From positions 1 through 64,000 of the forward strand of contig JAHHGU010000001.1 in the NCBI GenBank assembly GCA_019359765.1: a stretch of DNA of 64,000 bases, read 5' to 3'. How positions within the stretch are numbered: the stretch's first letter is position 1; the number at the start of each line of letters is the position of its first letter. The notes beneath the pieces are model-generated. The model was not told the DNA's origin, did not search any database, and saw only the letters and a program-made list of their open reading frames with translations. The stretch comes from Aphanothece sp. CMT-3BRIN-NPC111 (lineage in GTDB: Bacteria > Cyanobacteriota > Cyanobacteriia > Cyanobacteriales > JAHHGU01). The position numbers were made by a program, and so were the translations under genes. Positions 37,801 to 45,201 of the stretch are shown piece after piece.

Positions 37801-39220
37801 CATCCTCTTCTTTAAGCAGAACGGATAAATCGAACTTAGCTTGGCTATCATCAAAAGCAAGTTTATAGCTACTCAGCAATAGCTCAGATTTTGTTACTCC
37901 GTGCGGATAACCGCTCAAAGCCAACCCTGGTAGTTCAAGAACTGCGTTGGGGGTATTTTGGAAGCCAAACATTACCTGAAAGAGGGGCGATTGACTGAGA
38001 TCCCTTGCTAGACCGATCTCTTCCACTAATTTTGCATAGGGTACATCCTGATGTGAGTAGGCATCCAGAGCTGTCTGCCGTACACGTCCGAGCAGCTCTG
38101 TGAAGCTGGGATTACCGGACAGGTTGGTGCGTAAAACTAAATTGTTGATAAAGAAACCAATCAGTCCCTCAACCTCTGGTTGATTGCGACCGGCAATTGG
38201 AGAACCGATGATAATATCTTCTTGGTTGGTGTAGCGATAGAGCAAAACTTTAAAAGCTGCCAACAGTGTCATAAACAAAGTTGTTGCTGATTGCTGACTT
38301 AGTTGCTTAAGTTTGATGGTTAAGGGTTGAGACAGTATCAAAGGATATTGAGCACCCCGGTGGGTTTGAATCGGTGGACGCGGGCGATCCGTAGGTATAT
38401 TTAACACGGGTAAAGAGCCGCTGAGTTGCTGCTTCCAGTAACTTAGCTGGGGCTGCAAAGCTTCTCTTTGTAGCAACTGCCGTTGCCATATGGCAAAATC
38501 AACAAATTGAATTGGCAGTGCTAGTAAGGGAGAGGAAGCACCTCTCAAAAATGCTGCGTAAAGCTGACTTAGTTCTCTACTAAAAATGCCGAGTGACCAG
38601 CCATCGCCAACAATATGATGCATGACGAAGAGTAGGACGTGTTCCCGCTCAGACAAACGGAAAAGAGTCATTAGCAACATCAGGTCGCTGGCAAGGTTGA
38701 AGGGCAGTTGTGCTTCAAGTTGAAGTTGTCTTTGCACCTCCTCGCTTTGTCTACATAGCGGCAATAGACTCAAATCAATCAATGGGAGTTGAAACTTAGG
38801 AGGCTCTTGAATAACTTGTACAGGTTTACCATTAATGCTATGAAAGGTGGTTCTTAGGGTTTCATGACGATTAATAATATTCTGGACAGCTTGTTCCAGG
38901 GCAGTAACGTCAAGCTCGCCTTCAAGCTTGAGAACCCTGGAGATATTGTTAATGGCGCTTGCACCTTCGAGTTGTTCAATAAACCACAAACGCTCTTGAG
39001 CTAATGACAAATACCAAGCTGGCTGATTCGCAACTTTGCCCCAACTGTCAGAAAGGGTAATAGAGTATCTTTCTGTTTCAGTTTCTGTACGTTTAGGAAT
39101 GGTTTGGGTGCGCTCTTTGCCGGTTTTTCCGCTTTGCTGAAGGGCAGCCTTGATCAAGGCTTGCTGTGCAGGTGAAAGGGATAAAAGTTTATGAGCAAGT
39201 TTATCTATTTGGTTCGACAT
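34889..39220 (-). CDS. Nonribosomal peptide synthetase, one module C-A-PCP-TE
   Basis: About 1443 residues from ATG 39220, chosen for GAGG nine bases upstream; the frame extends to 39301 through the neighbouring ruin. A short docking-like N-terminus (MSNQIDKLAHKLLSLSPAQQ) leads to a condensation domain with HHIVGDGWS near residue 205. The adenylation domain has YTSGSTGTSKG near 690, SFDASTWEIWG, NGYGPTENTTF and GELYIGGSGLARGY. PCP (FFELGGHSLL, Ser near 1088) and thioesterase (GYSWGCS near 1258) follow. Aligning by eye to GrsA positions gives the specificity code DAWWLGGTF(K), nearest to valine-type codes. It would join one amino acid to an acyl or aminoacyl donor and release the product. Confidence 0.93.
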   Translation of the reverse strand: MSNQIDKLAHKLLSLSPAQQALIKAALQQSGKTGKERTQTIPKRTETETERYSITLSDSWGKVANQPAWYLSLAQERLWFIEQLEGASAINNISRVLKLEGELDVTALEQAVQNIINRHETLRTTFHSINGKPVQVIQEPPKFQLPLIDLSLLPLCRQSEEVQRQLQLEAQLPFNLASDLMLLMTLFRLSEREHVLLFVMHHIVGDGWSLGIFSRELSQLYAAFLRGASSPLLALPIQFVDFAIWQRQLLQREALQPQLSYWKQQLSGSLPVLNIPTDRPRPPIQTHRGAQYPLILSQPLTIKLKQLSQQSATTLFMTLLAAFKVLLYRYTNQEDIIIGSPIAGRNQPEVEGLIGFFINNLVLRTNLSGNPSFTELLGRVRQTALDAYSHQDVPYAKLVEEIGLARDLSQSPLFQVMFGFQNTPNAVLELPGLALSGYPHGVTKSELLLSSYKLAFDDSQAKFDLSVLLKEEDGMVEGTIEYNTDLFEQNTIARLVGHFQTLVEGIVTDPDQPISNLPWLTPVEQKLLVEWNQTQTEYFQHKCIHQLFEEQVERTPDAVAVIFENQQLTYQQLNKKANQLAHYLHNLGIKPEALVGIYVERSLEMVVGLLGILKAGGAYVPLDPAYPKERLQFMLSDTQIKILVTQERFLNQIPEPSINLVCLDTDQAIIAQFSEQNLATKVMAENLAYVMYTSGSTGTSKGVSVVHRGVVRLVKNTNYARLSAAEVFLQLAPISFDASTWEIWGCLLNGAKLVVMPPSQPSLAELGAAIKQYQVTTLWLTAGLFHLMVDERLEDLKPLRQLLAGGDVLSVAHVQKFRQNLPGCQLINGYGPTENTTFTCCYLINADSQLKNSVSIGRPISNSEVYILDCHLQPVAIGIPGELYIGGSGLARGYFNRPDLTKEKFIPNPFSDEPNSRLYKSGDLVRYLPDGNIEFLGRLNNQVKIRGFRIELGEIEATLRQHPDVREAVVVAREDIPGDKRLVAYIVLISPSILVDHYAKLPSELRGLLQTKLPVYMMPSNFVLLDVLPLTPNGKVNLRALPAPEVNSQVQENKLVAPRNDLKVKLTIIWENILGIKPIGVRDNFFELGGHSLLTIRMVAEIEKAFGRKIPITALFQLTTIEEITLAFQEEPKYRGKKYPQEEVISSWSEKYPQLSLEDYRTLLAVVAGRLGDRPRPDSLMVALNSNGVKPPLFYCANGFHEVASVAEHLGESQPIYLLESGYILQKFTEQDVKAIASYHVNDILTVQPQEPYLLVGYSWGCSVAFEIAQQLQAKRKKVELLVLLDRPGNGSHPLYKFYKKYIESIFKIYYYQLSNLSVLSWKDKLVYISAKVNKIYKKYQNSKGFIPKQNTTKAESSIFSTGSNTKLPRQPYLGRVALFLASDTPFYIKLSHFLFPRAGWDKGTVNDLEIYRVPGNHISMLQQPHLQVLVEKLKACIDTDFQ

Positions 39221-39252
39221 GGCAACCTCAAATTCAGTATAGTTTGCAGCAA

Positions 39253-39570
39253 TTACTGTCCTGGATAGGGGGCGTGAGGATCTACTGTGACATTTATGCA
39301 AGCAGCAGTTCCTGATGCGATCGCCCGTTCCATAGCTGGTTTTAGTTGTTCCGGGGATTCGACAAACTCCCCATGTTTTCGTTCGAGCAGCATTCGCTTC
39401 TCCGGCGACAATGCCGCAATTTTTGAAGCTAGGTTGTCAAATCTGTCATAGGTTATGGCGCTACGCTCTAATTCATAATTAATACCCGACAGATAAATAC
39501 GGGGGCTTGAAGAATGATGCTTCGCTTTAATGTTTTCTCCATGACTAAAATTAGGGGCGCAAGATGTGAA
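39253..39570 (-). pseudogene. Chimeric ruin: NRPS start joined in frame to a ThDP-enzyme tail
   Basis: Minus-strand open frame of about 105 codons, stop TAA at 39253-39255, with no start long enough to make it a gene. The first half reads RFDNLASKIAALSPEKRMLL, the linker-like opening of NRPS proteins. An ATG at 39449 reads MTDL in the -1 frame, so one base lost or gained near codon 4 would restore MTD(L/F)DNLASK. The second half reads EFVESPEQLKPAMERAIASG then ACINVTVDPHAPYPGQ, the typical C-terminus of ThDP enzymes of the acetolactate synthase/oxalyl-CoA decarboxylase group. A frameshift plus a large deletion is inferred. It lies between the two adenylating genes on the same strand. Confidence 0.7.
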
Positions 39571-39596
39571 TGAACTAATTACGAATTATTTAGCTA

Positions 39597-41486
39597 TTAT
39601 TCTATTGTATTTGCCAGTAACTGCTCAACTTCTTCCTGTGAAAGATTTTCTACTTCTGAGAGAATGTCCATAACTAATGTTGTTTCTTCATCTTCAGACG
39701 TAATATTGACGATTTCCTCACTTAATTCAGCAACTGTTGGTTTACAGAACAAAGTTACATTGGGGATGTTAGCGTTGAACATAGTGCTAAGACGGGAAGC
39801 TACTTGGGTTCCACTGAGGGAATCGCCACCAAGAGCAAAAAAGTTATCGTGAATACTCACTTTTTCAAGTCCCAGCACTTCAACAATAACTTGGGCAATT
39901 ACGCTCTCCAAAGCATTTTTGGGAGGAACGTAATTTCTCTGCATAACTTCAGCAAGTCGTTCAGCGAGTCCCACACGTTGCAGCTTACCTGTCGGCCCTT
40001 GGGGAATAGTATTGACAATTACAATTTGGCTGGGAACTTTGAAATCGGCTAGGCGCTCGAATAAAAACTGACGAATAGTTTGTTTAGTGCTTTGTGCTTC
40101 CTGTTTGAGGACAACGGCTGTAGCGACGTCCTCTCCTAATGTTGGATGAGGAACTGCAAACGTTACTGCTTGAAGAACATCGGGCAGTTCTGCGATCGCT
40201 TCATCAACTTCTAAAGGGTTAACTTTTTCCCCACCTCGATTGATAATTTCTTTTAATCGCCCGGTGATGAATAGATATTTATCTGAGTCTAGATATCCTT
40301 GGTCGCCAGTACGAAACCAGCCCTTCGTGAATGCGGCAGCATTTGCTTCGGGATGAGCGGTATACCCTAACATGACATTGGCTCCTCGAATCACTACTTC
40401 TCCGACTTCACCAGTGGCAAGCAAGTTATCCTCCTCGTCCATGATTGCCACTTCTGGCCCTGCTGCACGCCCGACTGACTTAGGTTTGCGTTTTTCAGGA
40501 GGAAGAGGATTACTAGCCATTTGATGAGCTGCTTCCGTCATGCCATAGGCTTCAATTACGGGAACATTAAAAACTTGCTCTAAATTCAACATTACTTTCA
40601 CCGGAAGGGGAGCTGAAGAGGAGCGAATCAACCTTATGGGCCAGCGCTCCCCTTTTTCATTATTTGCCCCTACTTGTGTCAAAATAGCTTGGTGCATTGT
40701 GGGAACTGCTGAATACCAAGTTGGTTGAAAGGCATGAATCCAACTAAAAAACTTTGCAGCATCAAAACCAGGAGTGCAGACAACGCTTCCACCTGCTGTT
40801 AGAGAAGAAAGCAAGGCTCCGATTAAACCATGAATGTGAAATAAAGGCATTACATTCAAACAGCGATCGCTCTGCTGTAGCTCCAAGACTTTTGAGATAG
40901 TTTGAGCTGAGATGCAGAGATTTCGATGAGTTAGGGGAACCATTTTAGGGCGGGAAGTGGTGCCGGAAGTATGCAGGATCAACGCAATATCATCTGGTCT
41001 TGCCAGCTTAGGTTGAACTGAATGCTCTGCCGCCACCTGAAGGTCGAATATGCCAGCTTCTGCGTCCTCTGTGGGTAAAAGTTCAAGAACAGGAATCCGC
41101 TTGGCTTTGGCGACTGTACGAGCAGCTTCAGCAATTCCTGGCTGTACTATCAAGGCTTTGGCATTAAGGTCTGAAAGATAAAAGTCAAATTCCTCAGCCT
41201 GATAGCCTGGATTCAGAGGGGCACAGGTAGCACCAGAAGCGATCGCTAAAAAAGCCACAGCCATTTCTGGCCCATTAGGGAGAGCGATCGCAATCCGATC
41301 GTTACTGCCTAAACCCATGCTATTTAACTTGACAACTACCTCATTGATATGAGTTTGTAGGCGATGATAGCTTAGGGCAGTTCGCTCCATGGATGTGATG
41401 GCGATGGCGTCAGGTGTGTTTTCAACTTGATTTATAACAACATCGTAAACACAGTAATTTTCATGATTATTAATTAACCGTTCCAT
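39597..41486 (-). CDS. AMP-dependent acyl ligase fused to a peptidyl carrier protein
   Basis: 629 residues. The adenylate-forming domain (about 1-510) shows LILHTSGTTSRPKMVPLTHRN, AYGMTEAAHQMASNP, GWFRTGDQGYLD and the catalytic-lysine region PQGPTGKLQRVGLAERL. The phrase CAPLNPGYQAEEFDFYLSD is close to oxalate-CoA ligase (AAE3/Pcs60) relatives. A carrier domain follows with DNFFALGGDSLSG (Ser near 557), then an acidic tail. It would load a carboxylic acid, possibly a short or dicarboxylic one, onto its own carrier arm as starter for the downstream NRPS. The substrate is not provable from sequence. It is the first gene of the minus-strand locus; no MbtH or phosphopantetheinyl transferase gene is close. 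Confidence 0.88.
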   Translation of the reverse strand: MERLINNHENYCVYDVVINQVENTPDAIAITSMERTALSYHRLQTHINEVVVKLNSMGLGSNDRIAIALPNGPEMAVAFLAIASGATCAPLNPGYQAEEFDFYLSDLNAKALIVQPGIAEAARTVAKAKRIPVLELLPTEDAEAGIFDLQVAAEHSVQPKLARPDDIALILHTSGTTSRPKMVPLTHRNLCISAQTISKVLELQQSDRCLNVMPLFHIHGLIGALLSSLTAGGSVVCTPGFDAAKFFSWIHAFQPTWYSAVPTMHQAILTQVGANNEKGERWPIRLIRSSSAPLPVKVMLNLEQVFNVPVIEAYGMTEAAHQMASNPLPPEKRKPKSVGRAAGPEVAIMDEEDNLLATGEVGEVVIRGANVMLGYTAHPEANAAAFTKGWFRTGDQGYLDSDKYLFITGRLKEIINRGGEKVNPLEVDEAIAELPDVLQAVTFAVPHPTLGEDVATAVVLKQEAQSTKQTIRQFLFERLADFKVPSQIVIVNTIPQGPTGKLQRVGLAERLAEVMQRNYVPPKNALESVIAQVIVEVLGLEKVSIHDNFFALGGDSLSGTQVASRLSTMFNANIPNVTLFCKPTVAELSEEIVNITSEDEETTLVMDILSEVENLSQEEVEQLLANTIE

Positions 41487-41619
41487 ATTTTACTATTTTT
41501 TATCGTGTACATTTATTGGATAATAAAACAAAATTTGCTAGCGGTAAAAGAGTTTTATAAAAATGCAAAAATGATTTTCAAGATGACTATAGCTTCATAG
41601 GGTAAGCGCCATAAAAAAG

Positions 41620-41773
41620 CTTTGTTGGAGCAAGTTGCGATCCAGGCTGGTAGGATTGAAAAGGCACACGGCCTCAGCAGCTATCATTGCACAGTTAGAA
41701 GATTTGGGCGAGGCGTTGTTAGATTTCTATGCAACCACGGATTTAGCCGCTTGGTTAAAAGTTCGCAAGCAAT
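41620..41773 (+). pseudogene. Relic of a DUF4351/Rpn-type protein C-terminus
   Basis: Two pieces in different frames: LLEQVAIQAGRIEKA, then after a shift IIAQLEDLGEALLDFYATTD and LAAWLKVRKQ ending at TAA 41771-41773. LEDLGEALLDF..DLAAWL is the usual ending of DUF4351-containing PD-(D/E)XK (Rpn-like) proteins. The body of the gene is missing. The rest of the 41487-41796 gap is AT-rich and carries the promoter of the AMP-ligase gene. Confidence 0.5.
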
Positions 41774-41796
41774 AAACAAAACCTTTAAATATTCAG

Positions 41797-42639
41797 ATGT
41801 TGGATTTAAAAGAGCGCTTGCACACTCACCTCACCCAGATAGTACGCGATCGCGACCCCTATCTTGCTGCCGCTGGGCATTTCTATGTCCAACAATATAT
41901 CCGCCAACAGTTAGAACAGTGGGGAACAGTAGAAACCCATGAATTCCAGGTACGGGGCAAAACCCATCACAATCTCATCCTGAACTTACCCTTCCTTAAT
42001 AAGGGCGGGTTGCCACCAATTTTAATCGGCGCTCATTATGACGCTGTACCCGGAACACCTGGCGCTGACGATAATGCCACTGGTGTTGCTGTGCTGCTAG
42101 AGTTGGCAAAAGCTTTCGCCGCAGAACCGACAAAATACCCAGTCCGATTCGTTGCTTTTGATATGGAAGAGTACGGCATGCTGGGTAGCCAGCAGTATGC
42201 AGCTGACTTGCGGCAACAAGGGCAACCGTTACGCTTGATGCTTTCCTTAGAAATGCTCGGCTACTGTGATCCTACCCCCGGTTCGCAACGCTATCCAGCT
42301 GGGTTGGAGCGGTTCTACCCCAATCGTGGCGATTTTATTGGTTTAATAGGCAATTTGCCTACAATTCCGGATTTGATTCACCTCAGCCGCAACATCCGTA
42401 AAGCTGGAACGCCCAGCGAATGGTTGCCAGTGCCTAATAGAGGTTTAATTGTTCCCCAGACGCGACTTAGCGATCACTCTCCGTTTTGGGATCGGGGTTA
42501 TCGGGCAATGATGGTGACGGATACGTCTTTTATGCGAAATCCACATTATCATCAGGCGAGCGATCGCATCGAAACCCTCGATTTAGATTTTCTTACTGGT
42601 GTCTGTCGCGGTTTAACTAGCGGTATTCGCAGTCTGTGA
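41797..42639 (+). CDS. M28-family zinc metallopeptidase
   Basis: 280 residues. Zinc-site elements are visible: GAHYDAVPGTPGADDNATG (His and Asp ligands), FDMEEYGMLGSQQYA (catalytic Glu-Glu), SLEMLGYCD, and the final His in NPHYHQASDRIETLD. No signal peptide is seen, so it is probably cytoplasmic; aminopeptidase activity is the family norm. The last 30 codons are echoed in a relic at 43327-43425, suggesting a former second copy. The start ATG 41797 has no strong ribosome site. Confidence 0.88.
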   Translation: MLDLKERLHTHLTQIVRDRDPYLAAAGHFYVQQYIRQQLEQWGTVETHEFQVRGKTHHNLILNLPFLNKGGLPPILIGAHYDAVPGTPGADDNATGVAVLLELAKAFAAEPTKYPVRFVAFDMEEYGMLGSQQYAADLRQQGQPLRLMLSLEMLGYCDPTPGSQRYPAGLERFYPNRGDFIGLIGNLPTIPDLIHLSRNIRKAGTPSEWLPVPNRGLIVPQTRLSDHSPFWDRGYRAMMVTDTSFMRNPHYHQASDRIETLDLDFLTGVCRGLTSGIRSL

Positions 42640-42670
42640 AGACTTGCACAAGCAAAACTAATTTGACATA

Positions 42671-42700
42671 ATTCTAATTAGATACACATCTAATTAGAAT
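42671..42700 (+). promoter_or_regulatory. Palindromic operator in front of the ArsR-type regulator
   Basis: ATTCTAATTAGAT and ATCTAATTAGAAT are perfect 13-bp inverted arms separated by ACAC, ending 7 bases before the GTG at 42708. TTGACA at 42663-42668 precedes it and may be the -35 box. A dimeric ArsR-fold protein binding this site would repress its own gene. Confidence 0.7.
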
Positions 42701-42707
42701 TGAGACT

Positions 42708-43325
42708 GTGGAACAACAGGAATTTCAGACCCTGCTGAGCTTCTTTAAAGTTCTAGCCAACGAAAGCCGACTGAAGATTTTGGGGATTTTGGCTAATCGG
42801 GAGTGCAGCGTAGAAGAATTAGCGGCAATACTCAAACTCAAAGAGCCGACCATATCCCATCATCTTGCCAAACTCAAAGAACTGAATTTGGTTAATATGC
42901 GCCCTGATGGTAATACTCATCTGTATCAACTGAATACAGAGGCTCTGCAAGACATTAGCAAGGAGATCTTCACCCCAGACAAAATGGCTTCTTTGGTCGG
43001 TGATGTCGAAGGTGAAGCATGGGAAAACAAGGTACTCAAAAACTACATTGAGGGCGATGGCGCTCCGCGCCGCCCGGAAGGCGAACGCAATTTCTCTGCC
43101 TCCAGCATACGCATCAAAGAGATCCCAGCGAGCCGCAAAAAGCGCCTAGTCATTCTCAAGTGGTTGGCAAACCAATTTGAGGTCGGGATTAACTACCCAG
43201 AACTTCAGGTGAATGAAATCATCAAGCACTACCATCCTGACTGCGCCACCTGGCGACGGGAGTTAATTGGCTCCCAGCTGATGCACAGGGAAAATGGGGT
43301 CTACTGGCGTCTGCCAAAAGTATAA
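42708..43325 (+). CDS. ArsR-family transcriptional regulator with C-terminal DUF2087-like domain
   Basis: 205 residues, start GTG 42708. The winged-helix domain (about 1-85) reads LLSFFKVLANESRLKILGIL, CSVEELAAILKLKEPTISHH and LAKLKELNLVNMRPDGNTHLY. No metal-binding CxC in the recognition helix is seen (the cysteine in ECSVEEL stands alone), so metal sensing is doubtful. The C-terminal part (RKKRLVILKWLANQFEVGINYPE, HYHPDCATWRREL) fits DUF2087. A 30-bp palindrome directly upstream suggests autoregulation. Its target could be the M28 peptidase or the lost copy downstream. Confidence 0.88.
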   Translation: MEQQEFQTLLSFFKVLANESRLKILGILANRECSVEELAAILKLKEPTISHHLAKLKELNLVNMRPDGNTHLYQLNTEALQDISKEIFTPDKMASLVGDVEGEAWENKVLKNYIEGDGAPRRPEGERNFSASSIRIKEIPASRKKRLVILKWLANQFEVGINYPELQVNEIIKHYHPDCATWRRELIGSQLMHRENGVYWRLPKV

Positions 43326-43326
43326 G

Positions 43327-43425
43327 CAAAAGAGCGATCGCATCGATACCCTCGATATAGATTTTCTCACCAAATTCTGTCGCGACTTAACCATAGGTAT
43401 TCGGCGTTTATTAAAGATTTGTTAG
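43327..43425 (+). pseudogene. Relic of a second M28 peptidase C-terminus
   Basis: The 33 codons just after the regulator stop read KSDRIDTLDIDFLTKFCRDL and TIGIRRLLKIC, aligned with the intact M28 end ASDRIETLDLDFLTGVCRGL, TSGIRSL. The upstream part of the copy is gone. Either a duplication flanking the arsR gene or an insertion of arsR into a duplicated peptidase gene explains it. Confidence 0.75.
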
Positions 43426-43491
43426 CGCGCGAAAGCAGCATTTATACCTTCTGGTGTGCAACTTCTATAGCTTCAGGGTGGCATCTGGGTG

Positions 43492-44118
43492 TTAAGCCAA
43501 TCCAATGATTACGGCTTCTCCTCTCGCCGCAGCTTCAAGATAGAATTCTCTCCACCATTGAAAGTCATTGAAGTAGTGTTCCTCTCGATTCCCTGCAACC
43601 TCAAAAAGCACCTCTGGCTCTATATCTCTCAGCACCCTCGTGCCTTCTTGGACTAGCGAGGATGGCACCAGCGATAGCTGCTCGTCATATTCATCAAACA
43701 GCTGTGGTGCAAGCTCTTGGTCGCCGTACAAAAGCTTCTCTACGTAGCCTATACAATTGTCGAGTTGCCTTCTTTTCAGTTCTTGCGATAGCCGTTCTTC
43801 AATGACGGTTTGAGTGTTATCTAAATAGGCATTCGGCTCTGTTAACCCTGGATGAGATGTCTTTGCACGCTCTAATTCCATATAAAGTTCGTTCAGACAC
43901 CGATCCACATCAGCTCTAGAATCGAATACTTCTTCATACTCAACTAGCCAATCGAGAATATCATCGAGTTCCTCTTTATCCAATTCAAAAATATAGAAAA
44001 TCCCATTCCGGAATGGAGATAGCTCTCGAAAGATGGTGCTGATTGGCTTCTCAGTTTGAATACGCTTGAAAAGCGAGGTCTGTTCGGGCAGCGCTTGATA
44101 ATAAATTGAGGTACCCAT
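43492..44118 (-). CDS. Conserved hypothetical protein (208 aa)
   Basis: No firm family assignment. Soluble and acidic, it opens MGTSIYYQALPEQTSLFKRI and has a helical middle (DDILDWLVEYEEVFDSRADV). The end, WWREFYLEAAARGEAVIIGL, is reminiscent of the DUF1877/YfbM type, with low confidence. ATG 44118. It lies 62 bp downstream of the exonuclease gene and may be co-transcribed with it. Confidence 0.65.
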   Translation of the reverse strand: MGTSIYYQALPEQTSLFKRIQTEKPISTIFRELSPFRNGIFYIFELDKEELDDILDWLVEYEEVFDSRADVDRCLNELYMELERAKTSHPGLTEPNAYLDNTQTVIEERLSQELKRRQLDNCIGYVEKLLYGDQELAPQLFDEYDEQLSLVPSSLVQEGTRVLRDIEPEVLFEVAGNREEHYFNDFQWWREFYLEAAARGEAVIIGLA

Positions 44119-44179
44119 AAAGCAGGAATGCTATCACGAGAGAACCACTAATTAACTCTAGCGCTTTTTTGGATAGGGT

Positions 44180-45100
44180 CTAAAACGGTGGCTCCTCATT
44201 CACCTGCTCTTTGAACTTCAGCTGCAAGCTGGTAGTTATCTCCTCTTGTAGTGGTAACTGCTCAACTATATCTCCTAGTTCTTTCTGGATCTTTTGCGTC
44301 AGCGTCACCGGAAAATCTAGCTCAATACCCTCGGCTTGTGCCAATCTGGCTAGCTCATCAAACGAAACTTTCTTCGTGGTTCGCTGGTAACTGGATAGCT
44401 CGAAAGACTCGGTTGCTGAAAGATTCTGAGCCTGCATTGCTTTTTTGATGCGATTTTGGAGATGCTCCATTTCCGTATTCAGCAGTTTCCATTGATGCTC
44501 AATTGACCGATAGCGTTGGGTAAGTGCGGTTAAATCTTCTGTTGCTGGATCGCGATCGCTCATCTGGGTCAGCTGCAACAACTGGCGATGCACCTGAGCC
44601 ACATATACTGGGTCCATCTTCGCGTAGTGCAGCTGGCTTGTCGTCAGAGGACGCCTACCCCAATCACTGCCTTGCTCATCCTTATTAACTCGTGGGAATA
44701 GACACAGTTTTTCTGCCAAGGTTTTAAGTTGTAGATTTGGTAATGGCAACAAGTAATAGGGAATTTTTTTAGCCATTTCCCAAGTACAGGTGATATTTTC
44801 AGCTTTATTCTTGCCCAGAAACTTGATGTCATAGCTGGCGTTGTGGAAGACTTTCTCAATTGCTGGATTGACCATAATTTGGTCAATAAAATCTGCCGTT
44901 AGTTCAGGCTTGTCTAATACGTCTAGAATTGAGACGCGCTGACCACTCAAATCAGTAGGACTATGCAGCACTTGAATAATAGATAGCCTGGGATTGCGAG
45001 TTTTATAGTCAGCCACTTCTGTATCAACCCAAAGCCTTCGCATCTGGGCATAGTCGGCAATCAATTCTCTTATGTCCTCAGCTTCTGTAAAATATGCCAT
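44180..45100 (-). CDS. RNase D-like 3'-5' exonuclease
   Basis: About 306 residues from ATG 45100 (MAYFTEAEDIRELIADY); the frame extends 23 codons further with no support. DEDD-type exonuclease: WVDTEVADY (first Asp-Glu pair), HNASYDIKFLG (second Asp), HYAKMDPVYVAQVHRQL (the Y-x-x-x-D motif). The C-terminal half is helical (HQWKLLNTEMEHLQNRIKKA) and lacks an obvious HRDC domain. It is expected to trim structured RNA 3' ends. A role in tRNA maturation is family inference. Confidence 0.85.
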   Translation of the reverse strand: MAYFTEAEDIRELIADYAQMRRLWVDTEVADYKTRNPRLSIIQVLHSPTDLSGQRVSILDVLDKPELTADFIDQIMVNPAIEKVFHNASYDIKFLGKNKAENITCTWEMAKKIPYYLLPLPNLQLKTLAEKLCLFPRVNKDEQGSDWGRRPLTTSQLHYAKMDPVYVAQVHRQLLQLTQMSDRDPATEDLTALTQRYRSIEHQWKLLNTEMEHLQNRIKKAMQAQNLSATESFELSSYQRTTKKVSFDELARLAQAEGIELDFPVTLTQKIQKELGDIVEQLPLQEEITTSLQLKFKEQVNEEPPF

Positions 45101-45201
45101 AACCAGATTTTTTATTTTGGTTGTAAACATCAGCTTGTCAACCATTTTAACTATATAGAAGGTTCTCATTTTAAATAGTTATCATTGGCAATGCATCTTA
45201 T

